Origin: Adiantum capillus-veneris
Taxonomy: Eukaryota; Streptophyta; Polypodiopsida; Polypodiales; Pteridaceae
NCBI GenBank assembly: GCA_014529385.2
Contig: CM043969.1
Location: forward strand, 67,979,676 to 68,043,675
Length of the DNA stretch: 64,000 nucleotides
Reading direction: 5' to 3'
The notes under the pieces are model-generated. The model did not search any database. It worked only from the letters and a program-made list of their open reading frames with translations, and was not told where the DNA came from. The translations under genes were made by a program, and so were the position numbers. Position 1 is the first letter of the stretch. Each line of letters starts with the position of its first letter. Of this stretch, positions 43,026 through 53,964 are shown in pieces.

Positions 43026-43373
43026 GGTAAATGCTGCTCCTGATGTGAAAATTGCTCGAAAAGAGGAGAAACGAAGCGGGAACAATATGTTCTATATAGC
43101 ACAAACCATAGAAGACTGTAAGACACCTATTATGCAAAAAACAACACTGACAGAAATTTTGCACAAAATGACAAAATTGCTTGTGCAGACCTGCTTGTAG
43201 TGGAAACGAAGGCCGAAATGAGTCCGAATTAAAAATCTGAGCAGACTAAGCTCTACAAACTTGCCCGGAATTTTTGTCGACCTACGAACGCTCGCCAAAG
43301 CTCACAAAAATCGAAGAAAGTGAGTAGGCGTGTGCTGGAGCTGCTGGTGACTAAGCCCGGGAGGACGCAACCT

Positions 43374-43385
43374 GCTCTGATACCA
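43374..43385 (-). promoter_or_regulatory. Primer-binding site of copia copy 3
   Basis: On the minus strand this is exactly TGGTATCAGAGC, complementary to the 3' end of plant initiator methionine tRNA. It lies two bases inside the 5' LTR, the usual place for reverse transcription to start. Confidence 0.9.
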
Positions 43386-43387
43386 AT

Positions 43388-43615
43388 TGTTGGAATTAGG
43401 GTTGCAGAGAAATGCACACAGCTTGAAGAAGATGAAGGAATCTCAAGGCACACAACTGAGAGTGGGTTACTTAATGTGCAATAGAAAGATAGATAGCCCT
43501 AGAATGATTGGGCGTATATACAATGCATGGGGGAAAAAACCTCCTAAAGAGGGAAAAAATGCCCTGGCAGTCCTAGTGTGTTCACACACATCACTACCAC
43601 ATGTATATGGTAACA
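43388..43615 (-). repeat. 5' LTR of copia copy 3
   Basis: This 228-bp LTR runs TGTTGG...TAACA on the plus strand. Confidence 0.92.
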
Positions 43616-43631
43616 ATGTGCCTATGTAAAG

Positions 43632-43654
43632 GTGAGGGATTTTTTATCCCTCAC
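43632..43654. repeat. GTGAGGG/CCCTCAC hairpin, copy 1
   Basis: Seven-base arms GTGAGGG (43632-43638) and CCCTCAC (43648-43654) enclose a T-rich loop and are followed by ttag. The same hairpin occurs at 46914-46935, directly after a TATAAAA box. Confidence 0.7.
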
Positions 43655-43659
43655 TTAGT

Positions 43660-45780
43660 CGTGGATTGCATGCTATTTTTGTTCATTTTCAAGTTAGAGA
43701 GAGTGAGTGGTAGTAGCTCTATGGTGGTACTATCCACCTTGTCACTAATTTTTGTGGGCTTCACTCACCTTGCAACTCATGGAGATTGTTGAATGTGCAT
43801 CATCTTCATAGATCATCCCTAAATTGCCAATTTCTAATTATGTTTCACGCATTTACCTTGGAATTTTTTGTATATTGTAGCCATTATTTTTACAAATATT
43901 ATATTTGGCTTATTGCATTTGAAACGATGACATCATATTAGCATGCTTTAAATATGATCATAGCTTTGGCAAGTCTGTAATTTGATCAAGTTCAATACTT
44001 TGAATCCCATATTAATCTAGATTAAAGTATGGGATGCTTTACTACCTCATTTTAAAGGTTAAATACTTTGATTCAATACTTTGAATCCCATATTAATCTA
44101 GATTAAAGTATGGGATGCTTTACTACCTCATTTTAAATGTGCACTTGTTGGCTGCTACTCAACACTTGGACTGGCATGTGTTTCTACTCTAGACTAAGAA
44201 TACCATAACTTTAATGCGTTCCACTTTTCAATTTGCTGCAGATTTTTGCAAAAAACTTAGTGTCAACATATTTTTCTTAGGTAGCTAATGATCATACTGT
44301 CTTATTTTGGTTCATGAATAACTTGAGGATGCTATTGGTTTTAATCATGGACCTTTATGGTTTATGGAAATGCTCAAACTTTCTACTTTTTTTGCTTGAG
44401 GTGGAATACCTTGTTTCTACAGTGACTTGATTTGGATGGTATGACTAAGGATTGATCGAGTACTATTGTTTTCAAAACTTGGAGTACTGATTTTTTGTAA
44501 CTAAACCTACTATCTAAATGCTTTCAAATTATGTGGCCTTTGAATAACTAGGTGGGATGTTGGTCTGCAAATTGAAATACTGTACCCTCCACTAAAAAGT
44601 GCTTCACTTTGGAGAGTTATATTCTTTTAAACTTGGAATTTCTCCATGTCTTTTTTCTCACCTATAGGCACTGACAGTATTTATTGAAAAGGCATGTCCT
44701 TTTGTCTTGTTACCTATAGGGATTGATAGTATTTGTTGGAAGATGCCACAACTTTTGTGGGTTCTTGAACCATAATGAAAGGCATCTTACCCTGTGTGGA
44801 TACATTGCATTACCCTCAAACTTTGCTACTAGCTTGAAAATTTCTCATGTACTAATTCCTACCTAGGACAATGGGAAGGTTTGATAAATGTTTAGCCCAC
44901 TGGATACTCATGAGCCATAATGAAAGGTATCTAACCATGAGAAGATTTTGGCCTCGAAAGATTTTGGAGATACGCTATTTGTTTGCTGCTTCTTGCATGG
45001 GGTGCCTTTTTGCTTTGATTAACTATTGGCATTGCTTCAAATTGCATATGGTGTCTGGTTTATTCTTCCTTTATGCTCATACTAGGAGGCTATACCCTAG
45101 CTGTCAACACCCAATTGTGATAATGTATCTGGTTTAAATTATGTCCCTACTACTATGGATTACTAAAATGCACGTTGATGGATGTTCTAAGAATTGATGC
45201 TTGTTAAGTCTTATAGCCACTTTACCCAAGTACCTAACTGCCTTTTTGTGCTAAGAATGATGCTAATCCTAATGATTAGATGTGGCCTATCTTGCTTAAG
45301 TTTCCTCTAAAACCTTGAGTTAATCTACCTCATATTTCTCCAACAAGGAATTTTGAGTTTACCCTTTATACTTTTGGCTCAGTCCATTGAATGGGGATTC
45401 TTTGATCACACGTGAACTACTTAATGATAGACCAAATCTTTGCATAAGGAGGTTAGCTGGTTACTAATTTGGATATAAAACACTAGGAATGTGGGATTTG
45501 CATTAAAAACACTTAAGAATCCATATTGAGTGGCATAAATAAATTCCAAGCTACTTTGGATGGCGAGTCTCTATATGTTCTTGGTTGAATGGTTCATGCA
45601 TGGAGCTTGTTGGACTTTCATTAGAGTCAGGCTAGCAAAAACAAAACAAAATTTTTAAAGACAATTGAAATCTTTGAATAAATATTTACCTTTTTTTTTT
45701 TAAAGAAAAGAAAAGCAAGTAAAAGTCTTTCATAGATTTCTACTTGAGCTACTTCTACATATTAGAATAGTAATTAGTCT
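43660..45780. other. Gene-poor stretch with a duplicated palindrome
   Basis: There are no supported genes. The stretch is AT-rich, with small frames only by chance. The main structure inside it is the pair of identical 66-bp repeats at 43991-44137. Confidence 0.5.
43991..44137. repeat. Exact 66-bp direct repeat carrying a palindrome
   Basis: Copies lie at 43991-44056 and 44072-44137 and appear identical, separated by 15 bp. Each contains TTAATCTAGATTAA, a perfect 14-bp palindrome, flanked by CCCATA and TATGGG. A fragment of the same motif (cccatattaatctaga) reappears at 48451. Confidence 0.9.
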
Positions 45781-46146
45781 AATAATTTTTAAGTAAGACA
45801 TGGATAACAATTGATAGGTTCTTTGACACATGCCATACATAGCAAAGCCTAAAAAAATCTATTGTCTTGTCTATATGGATGCATGTGAGAATTCTATCTT
45901 TGCTCAAAGAGGTCTAGCTTTGTTGTAGTAGTTTGACCTTGGAGATGAAAACATATTTCATCCTTGTAAATTGGTTTAGATTTGATGTATAGGATAACTA
46001 GACTATTATTTCATACTGATTATATTGTACAAAAGTGAGTTGATTACAGATTTGTTTTTGATTAAACCATCTTCGTAATGTCTAAAGCTAGTTATCTTTT
46101 GAGCAAAATTCTCTTTTGTGTATATGTATTATCTTAATATAGCAAC
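45781..46146 (+). repeat. Dispersed repeat, copy B
   Basis: This is the partner of 37897-38250, in the same orientation, with many small differences and one extra stretch in the middle (tagctttgttgtagtagtt). It ends at CA/CT microsatellites as copy A does. Confidence 0.75.
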
Positions 46147-46164
46147 ACACATGCATGTATGCAT

Positions 46165-46236
<72 letters not shown>

Positions 46237-46288
46237 ACAGTGTCACAGCAGCAGCTGACCATAGCTATACACACACACACACACACAC
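46165..46288. repeat. Compound (TC)n-(AC)n microsatellites
   Basis: A TC run (about 46165-46212) passes directly into an AC run to 46239. A second AC run lies at about 46268-46288. Confidence 0.95.
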
Positions 46289-46905
46289 TTGGTTATGACT
46301 TCTGACCTGGATAGCATCTATGGGGCTTAATTAATGTTCTATTGTGGTTTTAGGGGATTTTACCTTATGTTTTACATGCTAAATTACTGCCTTGGGGCTG
46401 TGGTGGCTCTAGCACCTCATCTGGAGGGGGTGGTAGACTATACTCCAAATCACTCTCTGAGCTCAAGCGGTTAAATTGAGTTATTCCCTGGTAAGGGATT
46501 ACCCTGTGCTGTACAAATGCTTAATTTGTTATCACATTGGTTGATATTATAGTTTACCATTAAATTAAAACCTTCCCAACATCTTGTGTTGGCTACCCTT
46601 TGGATACTGTCCCCTAAATCTACCTCCTACTAGTTTTAGTTTTTAAGCTAAAACCTATTGTCTGGCCCCTCAAAAACCTGGGCGGCTTTCGAGTTCACTA
46701 TCTCTACTTAGGTTTTTATCATGCTGTCGTGACTTTCATACTGTATCACTGCCCCGCTTTGATGGAAAGTTGCCTGCCTTGGCTTCCCTACCTCCCACTC
46801 ATGAATAGAATCCTACCCGGATTACCTCGTACATTCATCGAGGCCAGGCGGCCGCGGCACCACCTCTAATGAGCATCTGTCGGAGTGCATCCCTGCCTCC
46901 TCCAC

Positions 46906-46994
46906 TATAAAAGGTGAGGGTGTTTTTCCCCTCACTTAGGCTTGGTCTTCCTTAGCTGCTTGGAAATTTGCTTGGCATGGCGACTGCTCAACAG
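46906..46994 (+). promoter_or_regulatory. Candidate promoter and short first exon
   Basis: TATAAAA at 46906-46912 lies in locally GC-richer DNA. It is followed within two bases by the GTGAGGG/CCCTCAC hairpin (46914-46935) and, 65 bp after the TATA box, by an ATGGCG start context (46977). The frame MATAQQ then reaches CAG|GT at 46994/46995, a plausible splice donor. No downstream exon can be confirmed. A short piece near 48231-48275, flanked by an ag and a gtgagc donor, is a weak candidate. The hairpin is duplicated at 43632, so this could instead be part of a repeat. Confidence 0.3.
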
Positions 46995-48490
46995 GTTTTG
47001 TTAAATCTCATAACTTCAAATCCATGCTCTGATATCTGACTATAAAACAGGAATTTAAAAAAAAACCTTATTGAAAAACTGGTCTTTTTGGATTCTTTTA
47101 TCTTCTCACATTGGCAAAGGAGTTTTTTCTTTGGATGCTTGGCTAGTACTGACTGCAGGAAAGTTGACATTAAATACTAGTGATGGTACTGGTTATGCAT
47201 AAACTTTGGTGTTGGTACTGGTTTGGGCTTCTTTATCTGGTACTGACTGAAACCTGGTGATGGTGCTGGTTATGCATAAACTCTGGTGATGGTGCTCGTG
47301 ATGACAGGTTTTTTTACCTTGGCATAGTGAAAGAATATGATTACTTTCTTGCTGGCTTCCAGTCCTGCTCATTGAATGTAGAAATCTGTAAAAATCTTGC
47401 CCACTGACTGACTTTATTGCCTGGTTTTTTGGTCTCAAATTTCTGGTATAATTCTGGTATAATCCTAGTATAATTCACATCAGTATAGATTGTTGTTTAG
47501 CTTCTTGACTGATCCTCTGCTACTGAGCTGGAATATGACATCTAACACTATTTTAAAAGAACCAGATGGTGAGCATATGGGCTGATTGCCTAGTGGTGGT
47601 GTTGGCTATGCATAGTTTGTTTTGGTTACTGAAATGTTGCCATATTTTGGCTACCATTTTTTGGTACACTTATGACCACATCAATATGGAATGCAGTTTA
47701 GCCTCTCTACCTATTAATTATGGGGGGGAGCTTGTAATGGGCCTGGACTAGCTGGTCATACTTGCAAGTTACATTTTCAGGCTTAATCTAAAGGAACATT
47801 GCAAAAGGGTACATTGGTTTTTTATGCCATTTTCTGGTTCAGATTGGTTCACATCAATATATGATGGTGTTTGGGCTTCTTTTTCTGGTACTGACTCATC
47901 CTCTACTACTGGGCTGAAGTATAGCAGATACAAGTAGATTCCCAATACAAGTGTTTCTCGATATTTTAATTTTTGGCAGTTACTCGAGCTTACTTTATGA
48001 TTGCTTTTTTGAGTATTGCATATTGGATCCTACTTTGATCTACTGCTCTGTTTTTAACTGGTTTATTTACTGATTTTTACTGATTAGAAGGAGTGATTAC
48101 CAAGATTGTTATAACACAACCTAATTTAACCTATCTGCTAGCTTTGGATGGCCTTTGCTGGCTATTTTGATGATCTCAACCTTAAGCAAATTTATAACAG
48201 ATACCTTGTTTGGTTGTTGATTGCTCTGTTTTATGGCAAAAGTTAAAACAAATGGAGTTCAGCCTCGCGTATTGGTGAGCATCTTTTCTCTTCACGTTTG
48301 CATTCTTATAAAAAATAATTTAAATTGTATTTTCACGTGATTATATAACTGTATGTGTCTCTGCTATGCCTTCGGGCCCTCTTAGTCACATAACAGTTTA
48401 AAATTTAGGATATAGAAACTACAATGGGTTGTCTGATTTTATATCTTACTCCCATATTAATCTAGAAAAAATTTAGAAAACTTTGACTCT
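46995..48490. other. Gene-poor stretch, possible intron
   Basis: This is T-rich DNA with recurrent tactgact/ggtactg-like words (for example ggtactggtttgggcttc near 47211 and gtttgggcttctttttctggtactgac near 47870). No supported coding sequence is seen. Confidence 0.4.
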
Positions 48491-48493
48491 TGT

Positions 48494-48690
48494 TCTGATA
48501 TGCTTTGCAACACTCTTACTTGAGACAATGTTCTAGGAATTTAGATAACACCGTACATTGTTTTGATATGCTTGTCGGTACTCATAGTTTGAATGGTGTT
48601 TTAGGAGACCATTAGATAGCACGTGCATTTGTTTGATATGTCTCACAACACTTTTACTTTTTACGATGCTTAAGGTAAAATAATCTCCAA
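48494..48690. repeat. Three diverged ~69-bp tandem units
   Basis: Units start at tgatatg near 48496, 48564 and 48634. Each continues with a caacactcttact-like or ggtactcatag-like segment and an ttaga-taac/agc segment. Identity is moderate. Confidence 0.55.
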
Positions 48691-48719
48691 TGAATGTGAG
48701 CTTACGAAAAATCATACTT

Positions 48720-49120
48720 CTTCCTACGTCTAAGCCTTGGTTTTTACAACGGAAGAAGTTACTCCTAGACACGATCTGTGCAAATAATTTTTTTATCTAG
48801 TGATTCATTAAGCTATACACTTTTCAATATACATATTCATGTACCACATGATTTGTAGATCTACGTTGTAGATCTGTATAATGAGAAAAGTGTAATCTTT
48901 AAACTACTCCCTGCCTCATGATCTTTGGTTCTTACAATGGGAGGAGTTTCTCTCAGACACAATTTGTGGAAAAAAAACCATTATCTGATGAGCTATTGAT
49001 TTTTAAAGTGTGATCGTTCTCGACGTCTGGTCGAACGTTTATCCTCTGCTCTTACAACGGGAATAAAACCCTCGAGTCTGGTGCTTAGGATTTGCTTAGA
49101 TCCTTTCAATGAGAGGAATA
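48720..49120. repeat. Diverged repeats with an AGATCTAC hairpin
   Basis: The segment ttacaacggaagaagttactcctagacacgat near 48740 recurs in altered form near 48930 (ttacaatgggaggagtttctctcagacacaat) and 49050 (ttacaacgggaataaaacc). Within it, AGATCTAC (48857-48864) and GTAGATCT (48868-48875) form a perfect 8-bp stem with a 3-nt loop. Confidence 0.5.
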
Positions 49121-49447
49121 CACACGTGACACCACGCTTTACGTTGTTCTTTGTCATTTGTAAAATAATGTGTATTTATATGACTTCGTCACATTCCTAT
49201 TGATAGCATCTCATACATGTGAGGTTTTTGATTCAAAAAGTCATATTTTTTTTATGATATGAAAAATCAGAATTAACATCATGCATAATCGTGTGGACAT
49301 TCTTTTGTATGTTAATCATAAATTACATTCATGTGGACCTGTGTTTTAGGGTTTAGGGTGATTGCTTCATGGTTGCGTTACGTATATAGGTTGCAAAGAA
49401 TGACTAGAATGTGTTGCATTACATGTCACTTACACTGATGAGAAATT

Positions 49448-50605
49448 ATGGTATTTTGTTTCTTAGTTTTAGCTTCTATGCACATCATGGGTACTATAGG
49501 CAAGATAAAAAAATTTGAGCGCAAATATGTCAAAGAATTCGTATGCACTCATCTTTATGGATTACGAAGTGATCACCTCCAAGAAGTCTTGCAAGAGTCC
49601 TCGTACAAATCAGTTTTGGATGAGTTATGTAGTGCTACATATGCAACACTAGTTGCAAAATTTCGTAGTGCTTCAAGTGGGATTGAAGTCCTTACAGCTG
49701 GTCAGTTGGCCCACGAAGTGAGTCAAATCATAGGGAAAATTTTCATAGTCGCAGAAACCCTTGACAAGCAAATTAAAGGGAAGTCTACCTTCATGGACTG
49801 CATGAAGGAAGTAGAGGTCCTTAGAAGCATGAAGCAACAAGGAAAGAGATTGCACGTAGAAGAGCCCAAGGATGTACCCAAAGTGCCTGTCGCTTCGGAA
49901 GTACCAATCACTAGCAATGTCCCAATGCCGCCCAACATGGGAAATTCAAACCCATGCAACCTCGTCATCATGCGCATGGCTTGCATTGAATTTCCACAAC
50001 TTGCAAGCATTGGAGAAGGTAGATACGGCATTGTCACGAAGGTGAAAGTCAATCATGAGACCTTCACGTATGAATTTTACATTGGCAAGCTAGTCAATGG
50101 TGATGGCCATAAGAGTGCCTGTGACATAGCATTTCTTGAGGCCACAATTATGAATATCACTCATAGTGGAATCATTGGTGCTCTGGATTGGCAAGACACG
50201 CAATCGCGAGCTTCCACCCTTATCTTCAAGATGTGGAATGGTGGAAACCTTGACCACTAACTAGAGAGACTCCAAAAGGAGGGGAAGAATGTGGCCATGA
50301 GCAAGGGTTTCAAAGACGTTGAGGGGACCGTTGAAGCCGTCAAGCAGAATATATGGCCTATCATTAATGGATTTCTCCGAACCTTTATCTTTTTGCACGC
50401 GAATAACATCACTCACAATGATGTTCATGGAAGTAATATCTTGGATGATTTTGGTTGGGCTAGAGTATATGTGGGCATATGTCCAATGTTGATGGTGAGC
50501 TTGACCACGAAGAGTCTCAATGTGTCCTTAGAGAGGAGATCCTACATTATAGGGCTCAAGACCTCTCCTTATTCTTTGTTGAGAGCCCAAGGGTTTGGAG
50601 GGTGA
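49448..50605 (+). pseudogene. Protein-kinase-like gene with a collapsed catalytic segment
   Basis: One frame runs from 49448 to 50605, interrupted by a single TAA at 50258-50260. The first ~180 residues match no family I know. A kinase-like domain follows: glycine loop IGEGRYGIVTKV (about residue 190), likely beta-3 Lys in YIGKLV, likely alpha-C Glu in FLEATIMNITHSGII, a hinge-like LIFKMWNGGNL, the catalytic loop ITHNDVHGSNIL and DFGWA. In a normal kinase about 15-20 residues separate the catalytic-loop Asn from DFG; here NILDDFG has almost none. An in-frame deletion is likely. An acceptor-like tttgtttcttag ends at 49467, so the coding may start after an intron. A decayed host gene or one captured by a transposon both fit. 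Confidence 0.6.
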
Positions 50606-51255
50606 ACCAACGAAATTGGAGGATGTATGCAAGTGATGTCCCTCCTTTTTTGTGAAAGACGTACTATTCAGGAGGTCAGGTCGTGCGAAGGCAACGACAC
50701 CATTAAAAATCTCAGATTTGCAACACAAAGGGCTCGCGTGTGTATTGCTTCTACGCTTCATCCAAAAGGAGTGCAGTCTACTAATAATAATCAAGTTGCC
50801 ATGTACTTCATCTAACAAGTCTTCGTGCAATATATAATGAAGAAGCGCGTCCTTTGGATAGACCGTCCTTTCAACGTTGGTGTTGGACTTGGAAGAGCTC
50901 AATAAAGGGCACAAGCGCATCATGGGGAGGCAGATCCACTTTCATGAAAGAGGCCAGTGGCGCTCCTACCAGATGAGCACGAACAAATTGTTAATATTGT
51001 GTCTCAGGGGGCTACACTAGTTAGCCAAGGAGAGAGCGTTCTCTCGCTATAAGAGAAGTTGGCAGCCAAAGAAGCAGAAGTAGTTGTTTTATCATAAAAA
51101 CTTGCCAGATACAAAGCACGATATGGTCCTCTCTCTCCCCTGCCTGAGGAGGGCAGGACCAAGTCACAAGGCAGATATTTAGGAAACGGTGGATATGCTT
51201 GAGGAAGCATTGAACCTAGATCTTGAAGAAGCGATGGATATCACAGTTTCTTAAA
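50606..51255 (+). pseudogene. Decayed coding remnant downstream of the kinase-like frame
   Basis: Protein-like stretches continue on the plus strand, for example LPDEHEQIVNIVSQGATLVSQG from about 50969 and EKLAAKEAEVVVLS after a stop, suggesting a coiled-coil segment. Stops occur within it (TAA twice and TGA before 51205). It may be the C-terminal part of the kinase-like gene. Confidence 0.35.
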
Positions 51256-51620
51256 GACATTGTAAACTGTAGTTGGAAATTTTAATGGGAAATTACCCCG
51301 TCCTTTTTTGAGACGCATTGTATTCTCTCTATGTTTATGGCAATGAATCCGTTTTGGAGTTGCTAATTGATGACTTTGTTGAGAATTTGGTTTGTATATG
51401 TCATTTTGTTTAGGATGTGTTAATGCTATTTTATTTGGTTGCCACATCATGTCCTCAATACTTATGTTTATGCAAACTCTCCTCAATACTTGAAAAAAAC
51501 TTAATGGAGAAGACTTATACATTGTCCAAATGTGTGCATGTTGCTCTTAATTCAAAAAAGTGAGATATATAGCTCAATAGTGAGCTAGAATGAGATAGAG
51601 TAGAAACATTATCAAGATGT

Positions 51621-53779
51621 TTACATTTTGCCATCTATCACAGGCACCGGGTCATCAACCTCTTCATTGTCTAAACATCCTGAAGCCACTTCCCACTCCA
51701 TCTCATTGTTGCTACACCTCTGTTCCGCCACCATTTCATGAGTCTGAAGCACTCCAAAGTGTACTTCGATCGCTAATGTGGCTATCTTCGTGGGTGCATG
51801 AATGAGACGCATGTTACAAAAGACGTACACAAGGTCTACAACACGAGGAGGACTTAAGCAATTTCTGCGCTTTGAGTGCACAAAGTCATAAGAAGACCAA
51901 TTGCGCTCACAGCTACCACTGGATGATGATTGAAAGCACCCTGGTCGCCATGTGTTGTAACTCAACTACGTCTTGTCCATATTCTTTCCACCATACTAGG
52001 CCTGAAAACCTTTTTATGCTATTAAGAACCCAGGGATCTTTGAAAGTTCCTTCTCTATTGGCATAATCCACCCTCTGCTGGAATGCATCCATGCCATCGT
52101 CGCCTGGCAACAACTATGAGCAGACGTTTCTAAAGTCTCTCATTACCTCTTTGTTGGAAGCTTGTCCGTTCATCTGAAACTTTAATCCAAGACAAATGTA
52201 GCACCATGCAATGGCGTGTGGATTTGAGCCCATCGTTTCTCCACAAGTTGCACGATTTGTGTTCTCTCCCTTGTACTGTAGTGGTTGTATTCTTTGGTTT
52301 GACGCAGCACCTCAGACATGATCCAATAAACCTTACCAATGACAAACTTATCTATGTTGACAAACCTTAGTAGTTCCACATAGGGCTTACTAACCCCAAC
52401 AAGTTTGTCAATGTTCTGCCAAAAGAGAGAAGATTGCACCAAGGACACACATTTTTTAGTTGCTTCACGGTGGCTTGGATACTTGATGAGCCAAGCCTCC
52501 CAACGGCGATCTGCAACAGTTTTTGTAAGAGCTTCTCGCACTTCAATGAGATTATTCAAAACATTGTATGCTGTAGCAAATCGTGTGGTACAAAAAATTT
52601 AAAGTGCCTTATTCGGAGACTTGGAGCGAAATAAAGCATATGTAAACTGATGTTCTCGTATAAACTTGACTACGTGATTGGCATCAATAAGGACATGTTT
52701 TATGAATGATAATCTGCCCATATCCTTTAGGAGTAAATTTAGGGTGTGTGTTGTATATCCAAACCATGTAATTTCTGAGTACTTTTCCATAATGGCTAAA
52801 CCCGCTCCTTTGTAGTTGGAAGCATTATTTGTAACAATAGTTGTCACATTCTTTGGTCCACCCAATCGAGCGATAGCTCGCTCATATACCTTTGTCAAGG
52901 AGAGAGATGTCTTCTCTTTCATTGAGGTATCAATGGCCTCCAAAAACATTGCACCTTTGGGACAAATTACCATGACATTAATCAATGGTTTTTTTGTCAG
53001 CTGGTCCATCCATCGAGCGCTATTTACAGCCAAACGCTGGAACAAAGTCAAGCACTCTTTGCTTAAGAATCGCCTCTGCACTGCTCTTGACTTTGTCCAC
53101 ATACTCTGGTCACATTTTATTATAATCAGGATAGATGAATCCGTTGTTTGCAATTAACATTAGTGCATCTTTGAAAATAGGATTTCTTATGACATTAAAT
53201 GGGATTCCACAAGCCATGAAGGCTTGTGTCCACTTTAGATGCAATTCGAGCATGTCCTATTGAGCAAATGTTGCGTGTAGAGTCCCAGGCATAGAGGCTC
53301 TACTGAATGTCTTGGAACTTGCATCCATCCCTCCCATGGCACCATTTGGAAAAGTGTAAGGACTTTGAGGTGTTCAGGTTGTTCCCATTGAAGGTCCTTG
53401 CCTAGCTCGCACATCCTCTTGATCTACACTCACTTCTTCTATGGTGATAGATGACCCACCTATCCTTGGCTAGCTCGCACTTCCTCTTGATCTACACTCA
53501 CTTCTTCTATGTTGACAGATGACCCACCTGTCATACCCTTCTGTCTCTTAGGAAGAAGTCATGCCTGTTTGCATCTCTTTCCATACCCTGCAAAATGGGC
53601 CATATGTCTTTAGGCGGTGCTCGAAATTGTTTCACATTGGGGCTAGTGCTGAATAAATGTTCCTTGATACGAGTTGCGTTGCCGTGTCACTTATGCCCAC
53701 AATGTTTGCATTCCACAAACAAAACTGTTTTTCCTTTCTCTATTTCCTTCACATATGTCCACTCTTTTCCTCGCACCAT
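51621..53779 (-). pseudogene. hAT-family transposase (BED finger, DUF659, dimerisation domain), broken
   Basis: Reading begins at ATG 53777-53779. A BED-type finger is recognisable (WTYVKEIEKGKT, ECKHCGHK, then RIKEHL) with a TGA between HK and HG where Trp is usual. DUF659 follows: KWTQAFMACGIPFNV, PLINVMVICPKGAMFLEAID, VTNNASNYKGAG and TTHTLNLLLKDMG. The usual catalytic Asp of the VTDNASN motif is Asn here, and a conserved Cys before the HTLNLLL motif is changed. The C-terminal dimerisation region is clear: VWWKEYGQDVVELQHMATRVLS and CERNWSSYDFVHSKRRNCL. Frame changes separate these parts, so it is inactive. I could not identify terminal inverted repeats or an 8-bp target duplication. Confidence 0.85.
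53403..53529. repeat. 68-bp tandem duplication inside the hAT gene
   Basis: A 59-bp segment at 53403-53461 is repeated at 53471-53529 with three differences, a period of 68 bp. On the coding strand it duplicates a segment reading IEEVSVDQE. Because 68 is not a multiple of three, it also shifts the frame between the BED and DUF659 parts. Confidence 0.85.
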
Positions 53780-53964
53780 GCTTTCCGATTTCAACAAAAT
53801 ATATCCTACAATCAATAGATACTTTATGATTATAAATTTTCACCATAATCATGCAATGAGAAAGATAAAAGGTTATAGATACGATTTGCTAAATTAAAAT
53901 GATGAATGAATAGTGTTAAGATAATATTTTAGGGAAAATCACCAATGGATATGACATTCTTGGC

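Larger units (their letters stand above)
38488..43615 (-). mobile_element. Ty1/copia LTR retrotransposon, copy 3 (fossil)
   Basis: LTRs at 38488-38714 and 43388-43615 enclose a minus-strand copia element of 5128 bp. The primer site TGGTATCAGAGC (43374-43385, minus) is perfect, and a polypurine tract lies at 38715-38726. The LTRs share private variants such as gaatctcaagg and aatagaaag and differ at roughly 6-7% of sites. No exact 5-bp target duplication is present: the left flank is gcctg and the right flank atgtg, with gccta four bases further on. The element has about ten breaks. Confidence 0.93.

Noticed and set aside
44871-45137. 88-codon plus-strand frame with hydrophobic stretches
   Set aside because: It shows no homologous motif or regulatory context, and its length is expected by chance in this composition.
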